From positions 1 through 64,000 of the forward strand of contig NZ_RBIM01000006.1 in the NCBI RefSeq assembly GCF_003634045.1: a DNA stretch of 64,000 nt, given 5' to 3'. Below, in pieces: positions 25,060-32,502 of the stretch. Source of the stretch: Maricaulis maris (GTDB taxonomy: Bacteria; Pseudomonadota; Alphaproteobacteria; Caulobacterales; Maricaulaceae). Position 1 is the first letter of the stretch. Each line of letters starts with the position of its first letter. The translations under genes were made by a program, and so were the position numbers. The notes beneath the pieces were generated by a model that had not been told where the DNA came from, searched no databases, and worked only from the letters and a program-made list of their open reading frames with translations.

Positions 25060-25414
25060 CGCCCACCCCCTTGCGCAACAGCGCCGGATCGGTGCGAAAC
25101 TCGCCGCCTTCCAGATGCCCGGACCATCCCGCGCAGCTGCCGTGAGGTGCAAAGCGCAGCCGGCCATAAATGGTCGGCGCCGGCACAGTGCCATCCCAGC
25201 GCAGCGTGTCAGCGGCGCCATGGCGATCACCGGCCGCTGCCAATTGGCGCTCTACCGCCCGGCCACAGCGCGGGCAGGCCAGCTCGACCCGCCAGGCCGA
25301 CAGACGGCCCCGCGTCACATTCCAGTTATGGTCCAGAAACTGAAACTCGCCGGGCTCGCTGACATCCTGAGTATCGCAGATCAGGCGGCCGGGGATGGTG
25401 GCTGGAATTGACAT
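25052..25414 (-). CDS. DUF6527-like small metal-binding protein
   Basis: The protein is 120 residues. It has a CPRCG motif near residue 47, then LRWDGTVPAPT and a late SCAGWSGHLEGGEF. The order (Cys motif, RWDG-x-APT, then C-x-W-x-G-x-L-x-x-G) resembles DUF6527 proteins common in phages and often near toxin-like genes, but the match is from memory. The ATG at 25414 overlaps the upstream stop (ATGA), so it is preferred over the TTG at 25417. Confidence 0.5.
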   Translation of the reverse strand: MSIPATIPGRLICDTQDVSEPGEFQFLDHNWNVTRGRLSAWRVELACPRCGRAVERQLAAAGDRHGAADTLRWDGTVPAPTIYGRLRFAPHGSCAGWSGHLEGGEFRTDPALLRKGVGDE

Positions 25415-25605
25415 CAATGCACCACCTTGCGGGGCCGCTGTTTTGGCACCCGCATCAAGGTCAGCGCGTAATCGACACCCTCGATCTCGACAATGATCGC
25501 CGCCGACCTGTCATCCAGTCGCAAAACCACTGGAGATAACGTGCTGCCTTCATCATTCACGCGCTCGGCTACAAGGACAGCCGGCCTTTCTACGGTCCAG
25601 ATCAT
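25414..25605 (-). CDS. Small phage protein of unknown function
   Basis: The protein is 63 residues, mainly beta-strand in pattern (LSPVVLRLDDRSAAIIVEIEGVDYALTLMRV), with a basic end. It is coupled by ATGA overlaps both to the helicase gene upstream and to the next gene, which supports its reality. No family is recognised. Confidence 0.5.
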   Translation of the reverse strand: MIWTVERPAVLVAERVNDEGSTLSPVVLRLDDRSAAIIVEIEGVDYALTLMRVPKQRPRKVVH

Positions 25606-27257
25606 CCCGTCCCCCCTTTCAGATAGCGCCCCACCAGGGCCTGCAACCGCGTGCGATCCGTGCTCGCCGCTTGTGCGACCCCGCGATCGGTGATGCCGGC
25701 CGCCTGGCTGGCCTTCAGGCCGTTCAATTCCATCATCGGCGGGTCCGACCCATCACTGGCCACCGGGAAGATGGCGGTGACCGGCTGGGTCTGCCCTTCC
25801 CGGTCCAGGCGCCCGATGATTTGGGTGTGCGTCGCCGGAGACCAGTCCAGCTCGCCGATGATCATGGTCGAACAGCGCAGCTGCAGCCCGTCCACGCCGG
25901 CGCCCGAACGCAGGGACATGAACATCAGATTGGTCTCACCCGAGACGAAGCGATCCACTTCGCGCTGCTTGGCCGCAGCGGTCTCCGTGCCGGTGTAATA
26001 GGCCGGCTCGAGGTCATGCAGGGCCTCGCTCCAGATGTCGTAAACATCGCGGTGCCAGCCGGCCATGATCACCGGCTCGCCGGACTCGACCAGCACCCGC
26101 GCCATCGCTGCCACAACGCGGGCCTTGGCCACACCCGTCGCATGGCGCAGGCGCAGGTCCAGATCCCGCGCCGCCTGGCCGCGTTCATGAAAGCTGTCCG
26201 ACGTGGTCGCGGTCAGCGCCAGCCGGCGCGCGACATCCTCAATTTTGGCCAGCTCGCCGGCATCGTGTTCGATGTATTCGATGATGCGGCTGACCTTGGG
26301 CAGCTCCTGCCCCACATCGGCCTTCGTCCGCCGCAGGAAGACATGGCCATCGCGCAGGTAATCGCCCAGCGCCACCGGGTCAGCCACCCAATAGCCATAG
26401 CCACACCATTCCCGCTGAAACTCCATGAAGGGTCCCAGCACGTCGGGCGCCAGATACTGGTAGATCGTCCAGATCTCGGCGCCCTTGTTATAGATCGGCG
26501 TCGCCGACAGGCCGACGCGATAATCCGCCGACCGCACCAGCTCCAGCGCGGCACGGCCCTTCAAGGCTTCCTCGCCCTTGCGCAGCTCCTGGATCTCGTC
26601 AAAGGCCACCAGGCGCGGCGCCAGTTCCGGGAATTGCTCAACCCAGCCGGCCAGCTGCGTGTATCGAAACACCAGCACATCGGCCTTGGGCAGCGTGTAG
26701 GGCGAGGTTTTCTTCACCGCGTGCGCTTTCAGCGTGGTGAAGCTCTCAATCACCCGGCACCATTGCCGCTGCAAATGCGGCTGACACACCACCACGGCCG
26801 GCAAGGCCCCGGGCACCAGCATCGCCGCGCACGTGGTGAAGGTCTTGCCCAGCCCCACATCATCGCCCAGCAACAGCCCGCCCGACAGGCGCAGCATCTC
26901 CACAGCCTGGGCTTGATAGCGCCTCACCGTCTGGCCCGGCTGCAGCCCGGCATAGGTCGGCGGCTTGAAGCCATTCAGAAACAGGCGTTCGGTCTCGCTC
27001 TGGCGCTCTTCATGGGCCAGTCGGCCCCGGATCAGGGCCTGATTGGCTTCCGGCTCGATCAGGAAAGGATAGCGGTCGCGAAACCAGTCCAGATCCGCCG
27101 CCGTGACATCATCTCCGGGAAACTCGAACGTCCCGCGCGCCGCCTTGTCCAGGCGGGGGAATATCTGTTTCAGCCGCAGCGACACATGCGCCGGCACATC
27201 CTCCATGCGCCAGCCCGTCTCGGTGCGGATCAGCTTGCCATATTTCACAGCAGCCAC
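25602..27257 (-). CDS. SNF2/DEAD-like helicase
   Basis: The protein is 551 residues. It has Walker A at about residues 131-139 (GDDVGLGKT), a DEIQ Walker B at about 220-223, motif III SATP at about 251-254, and motif VI-like QIIGRLDREGQTQPV. This order and the GxGKT/DExQ/SATP set identify a superfamily 2 SNF2-type ATPase. Phage SNF2 helicases act in DNA replication or recombination or remodel protein-DNA complexes. The gene overlaps a PD-(D/E)XK nuclease gene, suggesting joint action. It appears to start at a GTG, with no better ATG in frame. Confidence 0.88.
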   Translation of the reverse strand: MAAVKYGKLIRTETGWRMEDVPAHVSLRLKQIFPRLDKAARGTFEFPGDDVTAADLDWFRDRYPFLIEPEANQALIRGRLAHEERQSETERLFLNGFKPPTYAGLQPGQTVRRYQAQAVEMLRLSGGLLLGDDVGLGKTFTTCAAMLVPGALPAVVVCQPHLQRQWCRVIESFTTLKAHAVKKTSPYTLPKADVLVFRYTQLAGWVEQFPELAPRLVAFDEIQELRKGEEALKGRAALELVRSADYRVGLSATPIYNKGAEIWTIYQYLAPDVLGPFMEFQREWCGYGYWVADPVALGDYLRDGHVFLRRTKADVGQELPKVSRIIEYIEHDAGELAKIEDVARRLALTATTSDSFHERGQAARDLDLRLRHATGVAKARVVAAMARVLVESGEPVIMAGWHRDVYDIWSEALHDLEPAYYTGTETAAAKQREVDRFVSGETNLMFMSLRSGAGVDGLQLRCSTMIIGELDWSPATHTQIIGRLDREGQTQPVTAIFPVASDGSDPPMMELNGLKASQAAGITDRGVAQAASTDRTRLQALVGRYLKGGTG

Positions 27258-27628
27258 CCCGCACCCAGCGAAACCCGGTACAGCGGCACACCGCGCAGCG
27301 CGGCCGGCAAGGCCATCGCCTTGTTCGAGGCCAGCACCAGCACATCAACGCTGGACGATCGGCTGTATCGTTCCAGCTGGCGCAGGATCGATCGCGGTGA
27401 ACCCGATCGGCGCTTCACCTCCACACCCACACGCCCGATCAGAAAGTCGATAATCCCCAGATCATCTTCCAGCCGCGCCTCGCGCTCCACGACAAGGCCA
27501 TCCGGCAGCGCCTTGACCAGCTCCCGTTCAATTTCGGCCTGTGTCCGCTTCTCATCCGACAGATCCACCCGGGCGGTGGAAAGGATGCGGCGGATATCGC
27601 CGGCCAGGCGCAGGGGTGACACGCTCAT
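27245..27628 (-). CDS. PD-(D/E)XK nuclease-like protein
   Basis: The protein is 127 residues and begins MSVSPLRLAGDIRRIL. It has the core PD-(D/E)XK pattern: a Glu-bearing helix (QAEIERELVKAL), an Asp in GIIDFLIG, then EVK in VGVEVKRRSGS, then a helix with a Gln (RQLERYSRS). The size fits VRR-NUC or restriction-endonuclease-like stand-alone nucleases. It overlaps the SNF2 helicase gene by 13 bp, a common phage pairing. The exact subfamily is not clear. Confidence 0.68.
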   Translation of the reverse strand: MSVSPLRLAGDIRRILSTARVDLSDEKRTQAEIERELVKALPDGLVVEREARLEDDLGIIDFLIGRVGVEVKRRSGSPRSILRQLERYSRSSSVDVLVLASNKAMALPAALRGVPLYRVSLGAGWLL

Positions 27629-28104
27629 CCCACCCCCCGATCCAGCACAAAATCCCAGCACACCGGCAGCGGCTCACCCTGATCATCCAGCATCGCCGCC
27701 GAACGCCGTTCGGCAGCCGCCGCTGCGATCCGATCCGGCTTCTCGCCAATGCCAAACCCGCCCGAAACCGAGCGGCGCGGCGGCGCCAGCGGCCCGCGCG
27801 AATTGGCGATCTTGATCAGCACATCGGCATGGCAGGGGTCGCAACCATCGCAAAAGCAGGCCAGATCCTTGCCGCGCAGTTCGGCGCGGATCTCTTCGAC
27901 GGTCACCCGGCCCTTTGGTCCTTCGATCCAGCCCTGTCGCCGCAGATCAATCCGGAACATCGAGACCGCCCGCTGCTGCCCCCAATCGGCCACCCGATAG
28001 GGATTGCCCCATCGCGTGGCGCGCGTGACGACGACAGCGCCAGCAGGCTTGCGCCACCCTTTCGTGCGTTTCAGCTGGATCCGGCGGGGTTTGGGCTTAG
28101 CCAC
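27625..28104 (-). CDS. DUF4326 family protein
   Basis: The protein is 159 residues. The N-terminal half has the DUF4326 hallmark: TRATRWGNPYRVADWG followed by LRGKDLACFCDGCDPCHADVL, with a Cys-rich cluster. The C-terminal 50 residues are not conserved and carry one copy of the CGAACG element (encoding AAERRSAA). DUF4326 proteins are frequent in phages; their activity is not established. Start and stop both overlap neighbouring genes. Confidence 0.78.
   Translation of the reverse strand: MAKPKPRRIQLKRTKGWRKPAGAVVVTRATRWGNPYRVADWGQQRAVSMFRIDLRRQGWIEGPKGRVTVEEIRAELRGKDLACFCDGCDPCHADVLIKIANSRGPLAPPRRSVSGGFGIGEKPDRIAAAAAERRSAAMLDDQGEPLPVCWDFVLDRGVG
27700..27712. repeat. Dispersed palindrome CGAACGCCGTTCG inside the DUF4326 gene
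   Basis: It encodes Glu-Arg-Arg-Ser in AAERRSAA, in the non-conserved C-terminal tail. Confidence 0.8.
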
Positions 28105-28333
28105 GATCGCACCCCCGCATCCAGCGGATCAGGCGGCGCCCCCCGACATGAACCATCCCGGCCAGCCAGCCGAGCGCGAACAGGGCCACAGGCACAAACC
28201 AGAGCCAGGCCCACAGGCGCCGCAAGGGCAGGTCGGTGGGCAACCAATTGAGTGCGAGGCGCACATTGCCCAGATACACAAACCCCACGCCCAGCCCGGC
28301 CACGCCCCATACGATCAATCCGGCTTCGGTCAT
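28097..28333 (-). CDS. Small membrane protein with two predicted membrane segments
   Basis: The protein is 78 residues and begins MTEAGLIVWGVAGLGVGFVYLG. Two hydrophobic stretches (residues 4-22 and 40-62, including AWLWFVPVALFALGWLAGMV) are followed by a basic tail. It is coupled by ATGA to the upstream gene. A holin role is conceivable from topology, but its place in the early operon argues against that. No family is recognised. Confidence 0.55.
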   Translation of the reverse strand: MTEAGLIVWGVAGLGVGFVYLGNVRLALNWLPTDLPLRRLWAWLWFVPVALFALGWLAGMVHVGGRRLIRWMRGCDRG

Positions 28334-28821
28334 CCCAGCCCCCTCCCCGGCATGAAGATCGCCGTGGCGGGATCCCATGGCCGGTCGCGCGTCGGCTCCG
28401 GCCCCTCGAAGATGACAGGCGGCAGGCTCGCCAGATCCCTCGGCACCGACATCAGGGGCAGGCCGTGCCGCAAAGCGTGGACGCGCACACCGTGAATGAC
28501 GGTCGCGTGATCCTTGCGCTGCAAGCGCCGCGCAATGTCGGGAAGGCTCATCCGGCCGGCCAGGGCGGCGTGATACATCACCCACTGCCGCGCCCGCACA
28601 ATCCGGGTCGGCTTGGCCGGTGACAGAATGTCATCGATCGCCACCGCATAGATCGCCGCTGCCTCATCCAGCAGGTCAGCAATGTAAGGCTGGGTCGACA
28701 GGGCGCGCAGGCGTTCGGCCGGGTCCAGCTGGGACAGGCGCGCCACCATCGCGCGCTCGCCCCGGGCATGAGCAAAGCCGATCAGGCAGCCCGTGATCTC
28801 GGATTGCTCCATGCCGATCAT
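28330..28821 (-). CDS. Stand-alone DnaA domain IV-like DNA-binding protein
   Basis: The protein is 163 residues. Residues 50-118 match DnaA domain IV: LSPAKPTRIVRARQWVMYHA, then MSLPDIARRLQRKDHATVIHGV. The last part is the DnaA signature region, with Lys-Asp-His-Ala-Thr in place of the usual Arg-Asp-His-Thr-Thr. There is no AAA+ ATPase domain, so it can bind DnaA-box-like DNA but not act as a loader. It lies in the early operon near the replication genes and may mimic or block host DnaA, or recruit the host initiator. The domain is seen; the role is inferred. Confidence 0.8.
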   Translation of the reverse strand: MIGMEQSEITGCLIGFAHARGERAMVARLSQLDPAERLRALSTQPYIADLLDEAAAIYAVAIDDILSPAKPTRIVRARQWVMYHAALAGRMSLPDIARRLQRKDHATVIHGVRVHALRHGLPLMSVPRDLASLPPVIFEGPEPTRDRPWDPATAIFMPGRGLG

Positions 28822-30107
28822 GACGCCCCGCCCGCCGGATCATCCGGCCAGTTGAAATGCTCGACACCATCGAGGAGGTGGCCGGCAGCTTTCTTGCCGA
28901 TCGCGAGCATGACTTCTGCATCAGCCACGTCAGACCGACCGAAAACCATGCGCGCGCCTGTCAAAACCTCGCCGTCCGGACAGACGACGCGGGCCGAACA
29001 TGTCCGCCCCTGCTCAGGGGTCCAATCCGGCGCCCACTCTCCCCACTGTTTGAAGAAAAACGGCACGCCCGCCGCCGCGCATTGATCGCGCAGGGACCGC
29101 GCCCAGACGGAATGCATGGGCCGGGCATCCGGGCCGGACTCGCCACCGGCGATGACCCAATCGAGCTTTGCGACAGGGTCAAATGATGCTGGCTCCCAGT
29201 GCTGCTGAAGATCGGGTCGAATATTTTCCCGCGTGACGTAGAGGCGCGGTTCACCGCGCTTGCCGTGCGCGTCGATGTGATCCAGCCGCACCAGCGGCGC
29301 GCCTTCCCGTCCGTCTTCCGCGACGTACCGTTTGCCGCAAACCCAGTTCAGCCCGCGCAGGCAATCAAGAACGCCGTCGGCGTCTTCATTCGGCTGCGCC
29401 AGCCATGTCAGGTCCACCGGCCCCAGAAGCGGCTCTGCCGAGATAAACCGGATCGCTGCCGGCGTTTCCAGCAGCAGCGGGATGCGCGCATCCGCGCTGG
29501 CCTGGTCTTCGACAGAGACGCCGAGCCAGACATTGGGGAGCGGCCACGCTTTTTTAGCAAACAAGGCTGTCGAGTGCCGGTCGTCTGAAAGTTCGTGCCA
29601 TCGAATGCCAGCGTCACTAAGAGTGCGGTCCAGCAATTCACCGGTGATGCGCATAAACACATCATTCCCCGGCTTACCGTTCGGGGAGACGCCTGCGCTC
29701 AAATATTCCCGCATCCGCTCCGGCCGTTTCGTCAGCACGATGAAGCGATGCTCCGGCGCCAGCGCCATCACCGCAAAGACCTGGTCAATCCATTCGTCCG
29801 GCACGCCCTCGGCAAACAGATCGCCCATCGAGTTGACGAAATAGCAGCGCGGATCGCGCGCGCGCAGCGGCGCCGTGAGTGTCGTCTCGCTCGCCCGCGC
29901 CACCTTACCGGTCCACACCGGCCCGGCCTTGCTGTCGGTCACGGTGCCGGCGTAGTGGCTGTCGCCACCGGTCATGCGCAAAATCCGCCCCGCCTGCTTC
30001 ATGGCGTAGCAGTTCGTGCAGCCCTTCGAGACGATCGCGCACCCCACAATCGGGTTCCAGCTCTCGCCCTTGAACCCGGGCAGATGCGTCCATTCAATCT
30101 GCGTCAT
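28818..30107 (-). CDS. Phage Gp37/Gp68 family protein (DUF5131)
   Basis: The protein is 429 residues. It begins with the family hallmark WTHLPGFKGESWNPIVGC followed by a Cys cluster KGCTNCYAMKQ, and has FVNSMGDLFAEGVPDEW, FIVLTKRPERM, LPNVWLGVSVEDQ, RFISAEPLLGPVDL and DWVIAGGESGPDARPM. The three-Cys cluster makes a radical-SAM-like iron-sulphur site likely, but no reaction has been established for the family as far as I know. It is common in phages and mobile elements. It overlaps neighbours at both ends. Confidence 0.88.
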   Translation of the reverse strand: MTQIEWTHLPGFKGESWNPIVGCAIVSKGCTNCYAMKQAGRILRMTGGDSHYAGTVTDSKAGPVWTGKVARASETTLTAPLRARDPRCYFVNSMGDLFAEGVPDEWIDQVFAVMALAPEHRFIVLTKRPERMREYLSAGVSPNGKPGNDVFMRITGELLDRTLSDAGIRWHELSDDRHSTALFAKKAWPLPNVWLGVSVEDQASADARIPLLLETPAAIRFISAEPLLGPVDLTWLAQPNEDADGVLDCLRGLNWVCGKRYVAEDGREGAPLVRLDHIDAHGKRGEPRLYVTRENIRPDLQQHWEPASFDPVAKLDWVIAGGESGPDARPMHSVWARSLRDQCAAAGVPFFFKQWGEWAPDWTPEQGRTCSARVVCPDGEVLTGARMVFGRSDVADAEVMLAIGKKAAGHLLDGVEHFNWPDDPAGGAS

Positions 30108-30313
30108 CGCACCACCTCCCAGGGCTTCAGCTGATCGCGCTCGATTTGCTCCCCGAGGAAGATGACCAGCAGCTCGACTTGCGCGATCGTCCAGCCGCGC
30201 ACCTCTTCCGGCGTCATCGCGTCAATCCCGGTGACCGGCAGCATGCGCTTCAGTCCGGCCTCAACCAGTTTCAGGGTGGCCAGGGCGCTGGCCTGTTGCG
30301 CGCACTCGCTCAT
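30104..30313 (-). CDS. Small phage protein of unknown function
   Basis: The protein is 69 residues and helical, starting MSECAQQASALATLKLVEAGLK and ending QVELLVIFLGEQIERDQLKPWEVVR. Four-base overlaps on both sides (with the ASCH and Gp37/Gp68 genes) support it as a real gene. No family is recognised. Confidence 0.5.
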   Translation of the reverse strand: MSECAQQASALATLKLVEAGLKRMLPVTGIDAMTPEEVRGWTIAQVELLVIFLGEQIERDQLKPWEVVR

Positions 30314-30744
30314 GGCACCGCCCTTTCCGGATCACCCGACGCGAAGGCCGCCCATGTCATCGCCGCGTGGATCTGCATCAGGTCGGTGTCGGCCGGCGTG
30401 AACAGGCCCAGCCGACCGGTCGCCGGGATCGGCGTGTCGAAGGCGACCACATCACTCAGCACAAAGCCGTAAGGCCCCTGCCACCAGCGGCTGTCGGATT
30501 GCGTGACCACATCCACCAGCCGCGCCGTGCCGACATAGGCACCCAGCCAGGCCGACCCGGCCTCAGAGCCGGGCAACGGATGGCCTTGCTCGAGGAAGGC
30601 GTGATGCGCGGTCTTGTCGACAGACTTGGCGGCATGCAGTGCCACCAGCCCGCGATAGCGCGTCGACCAGCTCCGATTCTCAACATCCTTGCCGGCATGC
30701 AGAATGGCCCAGACCCAGGGCTGTCGGATCGAGAGCGCTTTCAT
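30310..30744 (-). CDS. ASCH domain protein
   Basis: The protein is 144 residues and begins MKALSIRQPWVWAILHAGKDVENRSW, the classic ASCH start, continuing TRYRGLVALHAAKSV and a later WLGAYVGTARLVDVV. ASCH domains resemble PUA RNA-binding folds, and some members hydrolyse modified nucleosides such as N4-acetylcytidine. Phage members are frequent beside Gp37/Gp68 genes. The ATG overlaps the previous stop, so the upstream extension to 30963 is not used. Confidence 0.85.
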   Translation of the reverse strand: MKALSIRQPWVWAILHAGKDVENRSWSTRYRGLVALHAAKSVDKTAHHAFLEQGHPLPGSEAGSAWLGAYVGTARLVDVVTQSDSRWWQGPYGFVLSDVVAFDTPIPATGRLGLFTPADTDLMQIHAAMTWAAFASGDPERAVP

Positions 30745-31115
30745 CACACATCCTCCATTCCGGAAAGAAAGGCCGCCGAACGGCGTTCGCTCACGGCCTG
30801 GAATTCGTCGCGTTCGGCTTGGGCCAGCACACGCAACAGCGCCACAAAGGCGGTCTCGCCATAGGGTTTCAGCGCCTCGACCAGGTCGAACATCGCAATC
30901 AGCTGCTGCCCGTCCGGTCCCGGCGTGCGGAAATACCGGTCGGCCTGGATCACCGCGCCGCACATCTCGCCCAGCGCCTTGGCGGAATTGCGCCGGTCCC
31001 AGGGCAGGGTCACATCGCCCAGCGCCACCACCCGACCACTCGCGTCAAAATGCGCAGCCACGCGGAAAGCCACCTCGCGCCAGACAATCTCGAACTCGGC
31101 CACCCGCCCGCTCAT
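30744..31115 (-). CDS. Phage protein of unknown function
   Basis: The protein is 123 residues and begins MSGRVAEFEIVWREVAFRVAAHFDA. It has an alpha/beta mix with ADRYFRTPGPDGQQLIAMFDLVEAL. The C-terminal helix carries one copy of the CGAACG element (encoding VSERRSAAF). It is coupled by ATGA to the small membrane protein gene upstream and to the ASCH gene downstream. No family is recognised. Confidence 0.5.
   Translation of the reverse strand: MSGRVAEFEIVWREVAFRVAAHFDASGRVVALGDVTLPWDRRNSAKALGEMCGAVIQADRYFRTPGPDGQQLIAMFDLVEALKPYGETAFVALLRVLAQAERDEFQAVSERRSAAFLSGMEDV
30777..30789. repeat. Dispersed palindrome CGAACGGCGTTCG near the 3' end of an early gene
   Basis: It encodes Glu-Arg-Arg-Ser in VSERRSAAF, 11 codons before the stop at 30744. 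Confidence 0.8.
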
Positions 31116-31255
31116 GACAGCACCCAACGGATCAGCCAGAACACAGCGAGACCGCCCGCCAGCGCCAACGTCAGCCAGCCGGAGAAGGGCATGTTCAGGC
31201 CCAGCGGCTGGCCGCGCCGGTAAGAAGGGCCGCGACGAAACAGGGATCGCGCCAT
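31112..31255 (-). CDS. Small single-span membrane protein (47 residues)
   Basis: A short frame begins MARSLFRRGPSYRRGQPLGL and has one hydrophobic stretch (GWLTLALAGGLAVFWLIRWV). The basic N-terminus suggests N-in topology. It is bounded by ATGA overlaps on both sides, which is strong support for a real gene despite its size. No function is known. Confidence 0.6.
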   Translation of the reverse strand: MARSLFRRGPSYRRGQPLGLNMPFSGWLTLALAGGLAVFWLIRWVLS

Positions 31256-31770
31256 CAGTCGCCCTCCCCGCCGGTTGTTTCCGGCATCAGATCAGGGAAG
31301 GTGCGCTCAAGCGCGGTGTCATAGGCAAACAGGGCAATGATGGCCTCGCGCACTTCGCGCCGCACATGCGGCACTTCATGGCGTTCCACCTTGTTCTTGG
31401 TCGCCATCGCGGCCGAGATCGCCGTGATCGCCTCGGCCGCTTCCTTGATGGATCTCTGCTCCAGCCCTTCGCCGCGCATCTGCTCTGGCGACGGGATCAG
31501 GATGTATCCGGCCAGCTCGGCCAGCTCGGCCGTCACGAAAGGTCGGCCCGCCCTCACTTCCAGATCGGCGACCTGGTCAATGCCCAGCCAGTTGTCGGGA
31601 TATTCATGGCGCATCGCCTTGCGCAGCGTCTCGTCACTGCCGCGTGTACGGCTCGCCGCCCGCACGGTGCCGCCATTTTGTTCCATCACATCGGCGCTGG
31701 CCGACTTCAGCCGTGAATAAGCGATCGCCGGGTGGCAGCGATGCGCGGGTGATCGGGCAACACCGGTCAT
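31255..31770 (-). CDS. Phage protein of unknown function
   Basis: The protein is 171 residues and begins MTGVARSPAHRCHPAIAYSRLKSA. It is helical, with a middle segment YPDNWLGIDQVADLEVRAGRPF and a charged C-terminal helix (VPHVRREVREAIIALFAYD). Start and stop overlap adjacent genes. The GIDQVADLEVRAG stretch could be an HTH-like segment, but this is weak. No family is recognised. Confidence 0.5.
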   Translation of the reverse strand: MTGVARSPAHRCHPAIAYSRLKSASADVMEQNGGTVRAASRTRGSDETLRKAMRHEYPDNWLGIDQVADLEVRAGRPFVTAELAELAGYILIPSPEQMRGEGLEQRSIKEAAEAITAISAAMATKNKVERHEVPHVRREVREAIIALFAYDTALERTFPDLMPETTGGEGD

Positions 31771-32147
31771 GCGCGCGCCCTCCCCGTCCCGACAGCCAAA
31801 CCTTGGACGCCGTCCGTGCGCTCCAAACACACAGCCCCGCCGGCGCGATAGTCTCGCCCGGCGATACCGCAGCGAGGGAGTGCAAGATGGGCACGGGCAG
31901 CGAAACGGCCAGCGACACGATCACGCCGCAGCGATGCGCCGAACTGGCAGCTGAGATGGGCCTGCCGGCAGACCCGTCCCGCGATCGTGCCGTCGCCTTT
32001 TTCGTCAACGCTGAAACAGAAACGGCCCCCGCCGCGCCCGGTCAGGACAGCGCGGCGAGGGCCACCCCCGGCCCGGTTGGCCGGCAAGCGGAGGGGGACA
32101 AGCTCCACTGCCTTCGACCCGGGGAGTTTGAGGGATGACACGGTCAC
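31767..32147 (-). CDS. Phage protein of unknown function, early leftward operon
   Basis: The protein is 126 residues, starting at a GTG that overlaps the stop of the Cro-like gene (GTGA). It is Arg/Gly-rich with several Cys (FCFSVDEKGDGTIAGRVCRQAHLSCQ). Composition is close to that of a chance frame in GC-rich DNA, but the overlaps at both ends fit the operon pattern. Moderate doubt remains. Confidence 0.4.
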   Translation of the reverse strand: MTVSSLKLPGSKAVELVPLRLPANRAGGGPRRAVLTGRGGGRFCFSVDEKGDGTIAGRVCRQAHLSCQFGASLRRDRVAGRFAARAHLALPRCGIAGRDYRAGGAVCLERTDGVQGLAVGTGRARA

Positions 32148-32407
32148 GACGCCACCTTCGCGCTGGCATCACCGGCCCGCGCAAGGCGATCGTCATGATG
32201 GGCTTGGGCGAGCTCTTCGGCGGTGAGGCCGAGGGCTTTTTCGATGGCGATAAGGTTGCGGACAGAGCGAGGCGCCCAATCGTCCCGCAACATGTCATAA
32301 AGGGTGGTCGGCTTGACCTCAGCTTCACGGGCGATGGCCGAAAGGCTTCCGCCCCTCGCCGTTATCGCGCTTCGAAGCGCTTCAATGTTTTTCTCGGTCG
32401 GCGTCAT
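32144..32407 (-). CDS. Cro-like HTH repressor
   Basis: The protein is 87 residues. The HTH motif spans about residues 21-45 (GSLSAIAREAEVKPTTLYDM), followed by a third helix SVRNLIAIEKALGLTAEELAQ. It is the first gene of the leftward operon, divergent from the CI-like gene across the 32408-32502 operator region. Size and position fit Cro: repress the repressor promoter and tune the early operon after induction. Confidence 0.75.
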   Translation of the reverse strand: MTPTEKNIEALRSAITARGGSLSAIAREAEVKPTTLYDMLRDDWAPRSVRNLIAIEKALGLTAEELAQAHHDDRLARAGDASAKVAS

Positions 32408-32419
32408 GCCGCAATTGAT

Positions 32420-32435
32420 TCACGGTTTTTCGTAA
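32420..32435. promoter_or_regulatory. Repressor operator in the CI/Cro intergenic region
   Basis: The 16-bp site TCACGGTTTTTCGTAA matches TTACGATTTTTCGTAA (34019) at 14 of 16 positions. It lies 13 bp from the Cro-like ATG. A second, weaker TTCGG...CGAA palindrome is at 32451-32467, centred about 32 bp (three turns) away. Confidence 0.65.
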
Positions 32436-32450
32436 ATCTGTCAAGTCGAA

Positions 32451-32467
32451 TTCGGATTTTCCGCGAA
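32451..32467. promoter_or_regulatory. Weaker second operator candidate
   Basis: TTCGGATTTTCCGCGAA is an imperfect palindrome with the same T-rich centre. It overlaps an ATG at 32467, which argues that the repressor is translated from a downstream start (32503). Confidence 0.4.
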
Positions 32468-32502
32468 TGCCTATGAATTATCCGTGTGCTACCTCGTCAG
32501 GA

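Noticed and set aside
25671-27815. A 714-codon rightward open frame
   Set aside because: It is antisense to the SNF2 helicase with all helicase motifs. The rightward protein is His/Arg/Gln-rich with no domain.
32467-32502. Upstream ATG start for the CI-like repressor
   Set aside because: The ATG at 32467 overlaps an operator-like dyad and adds 12 residues without repressor similarity. The start at 32503 leads directly into the HTH domain.
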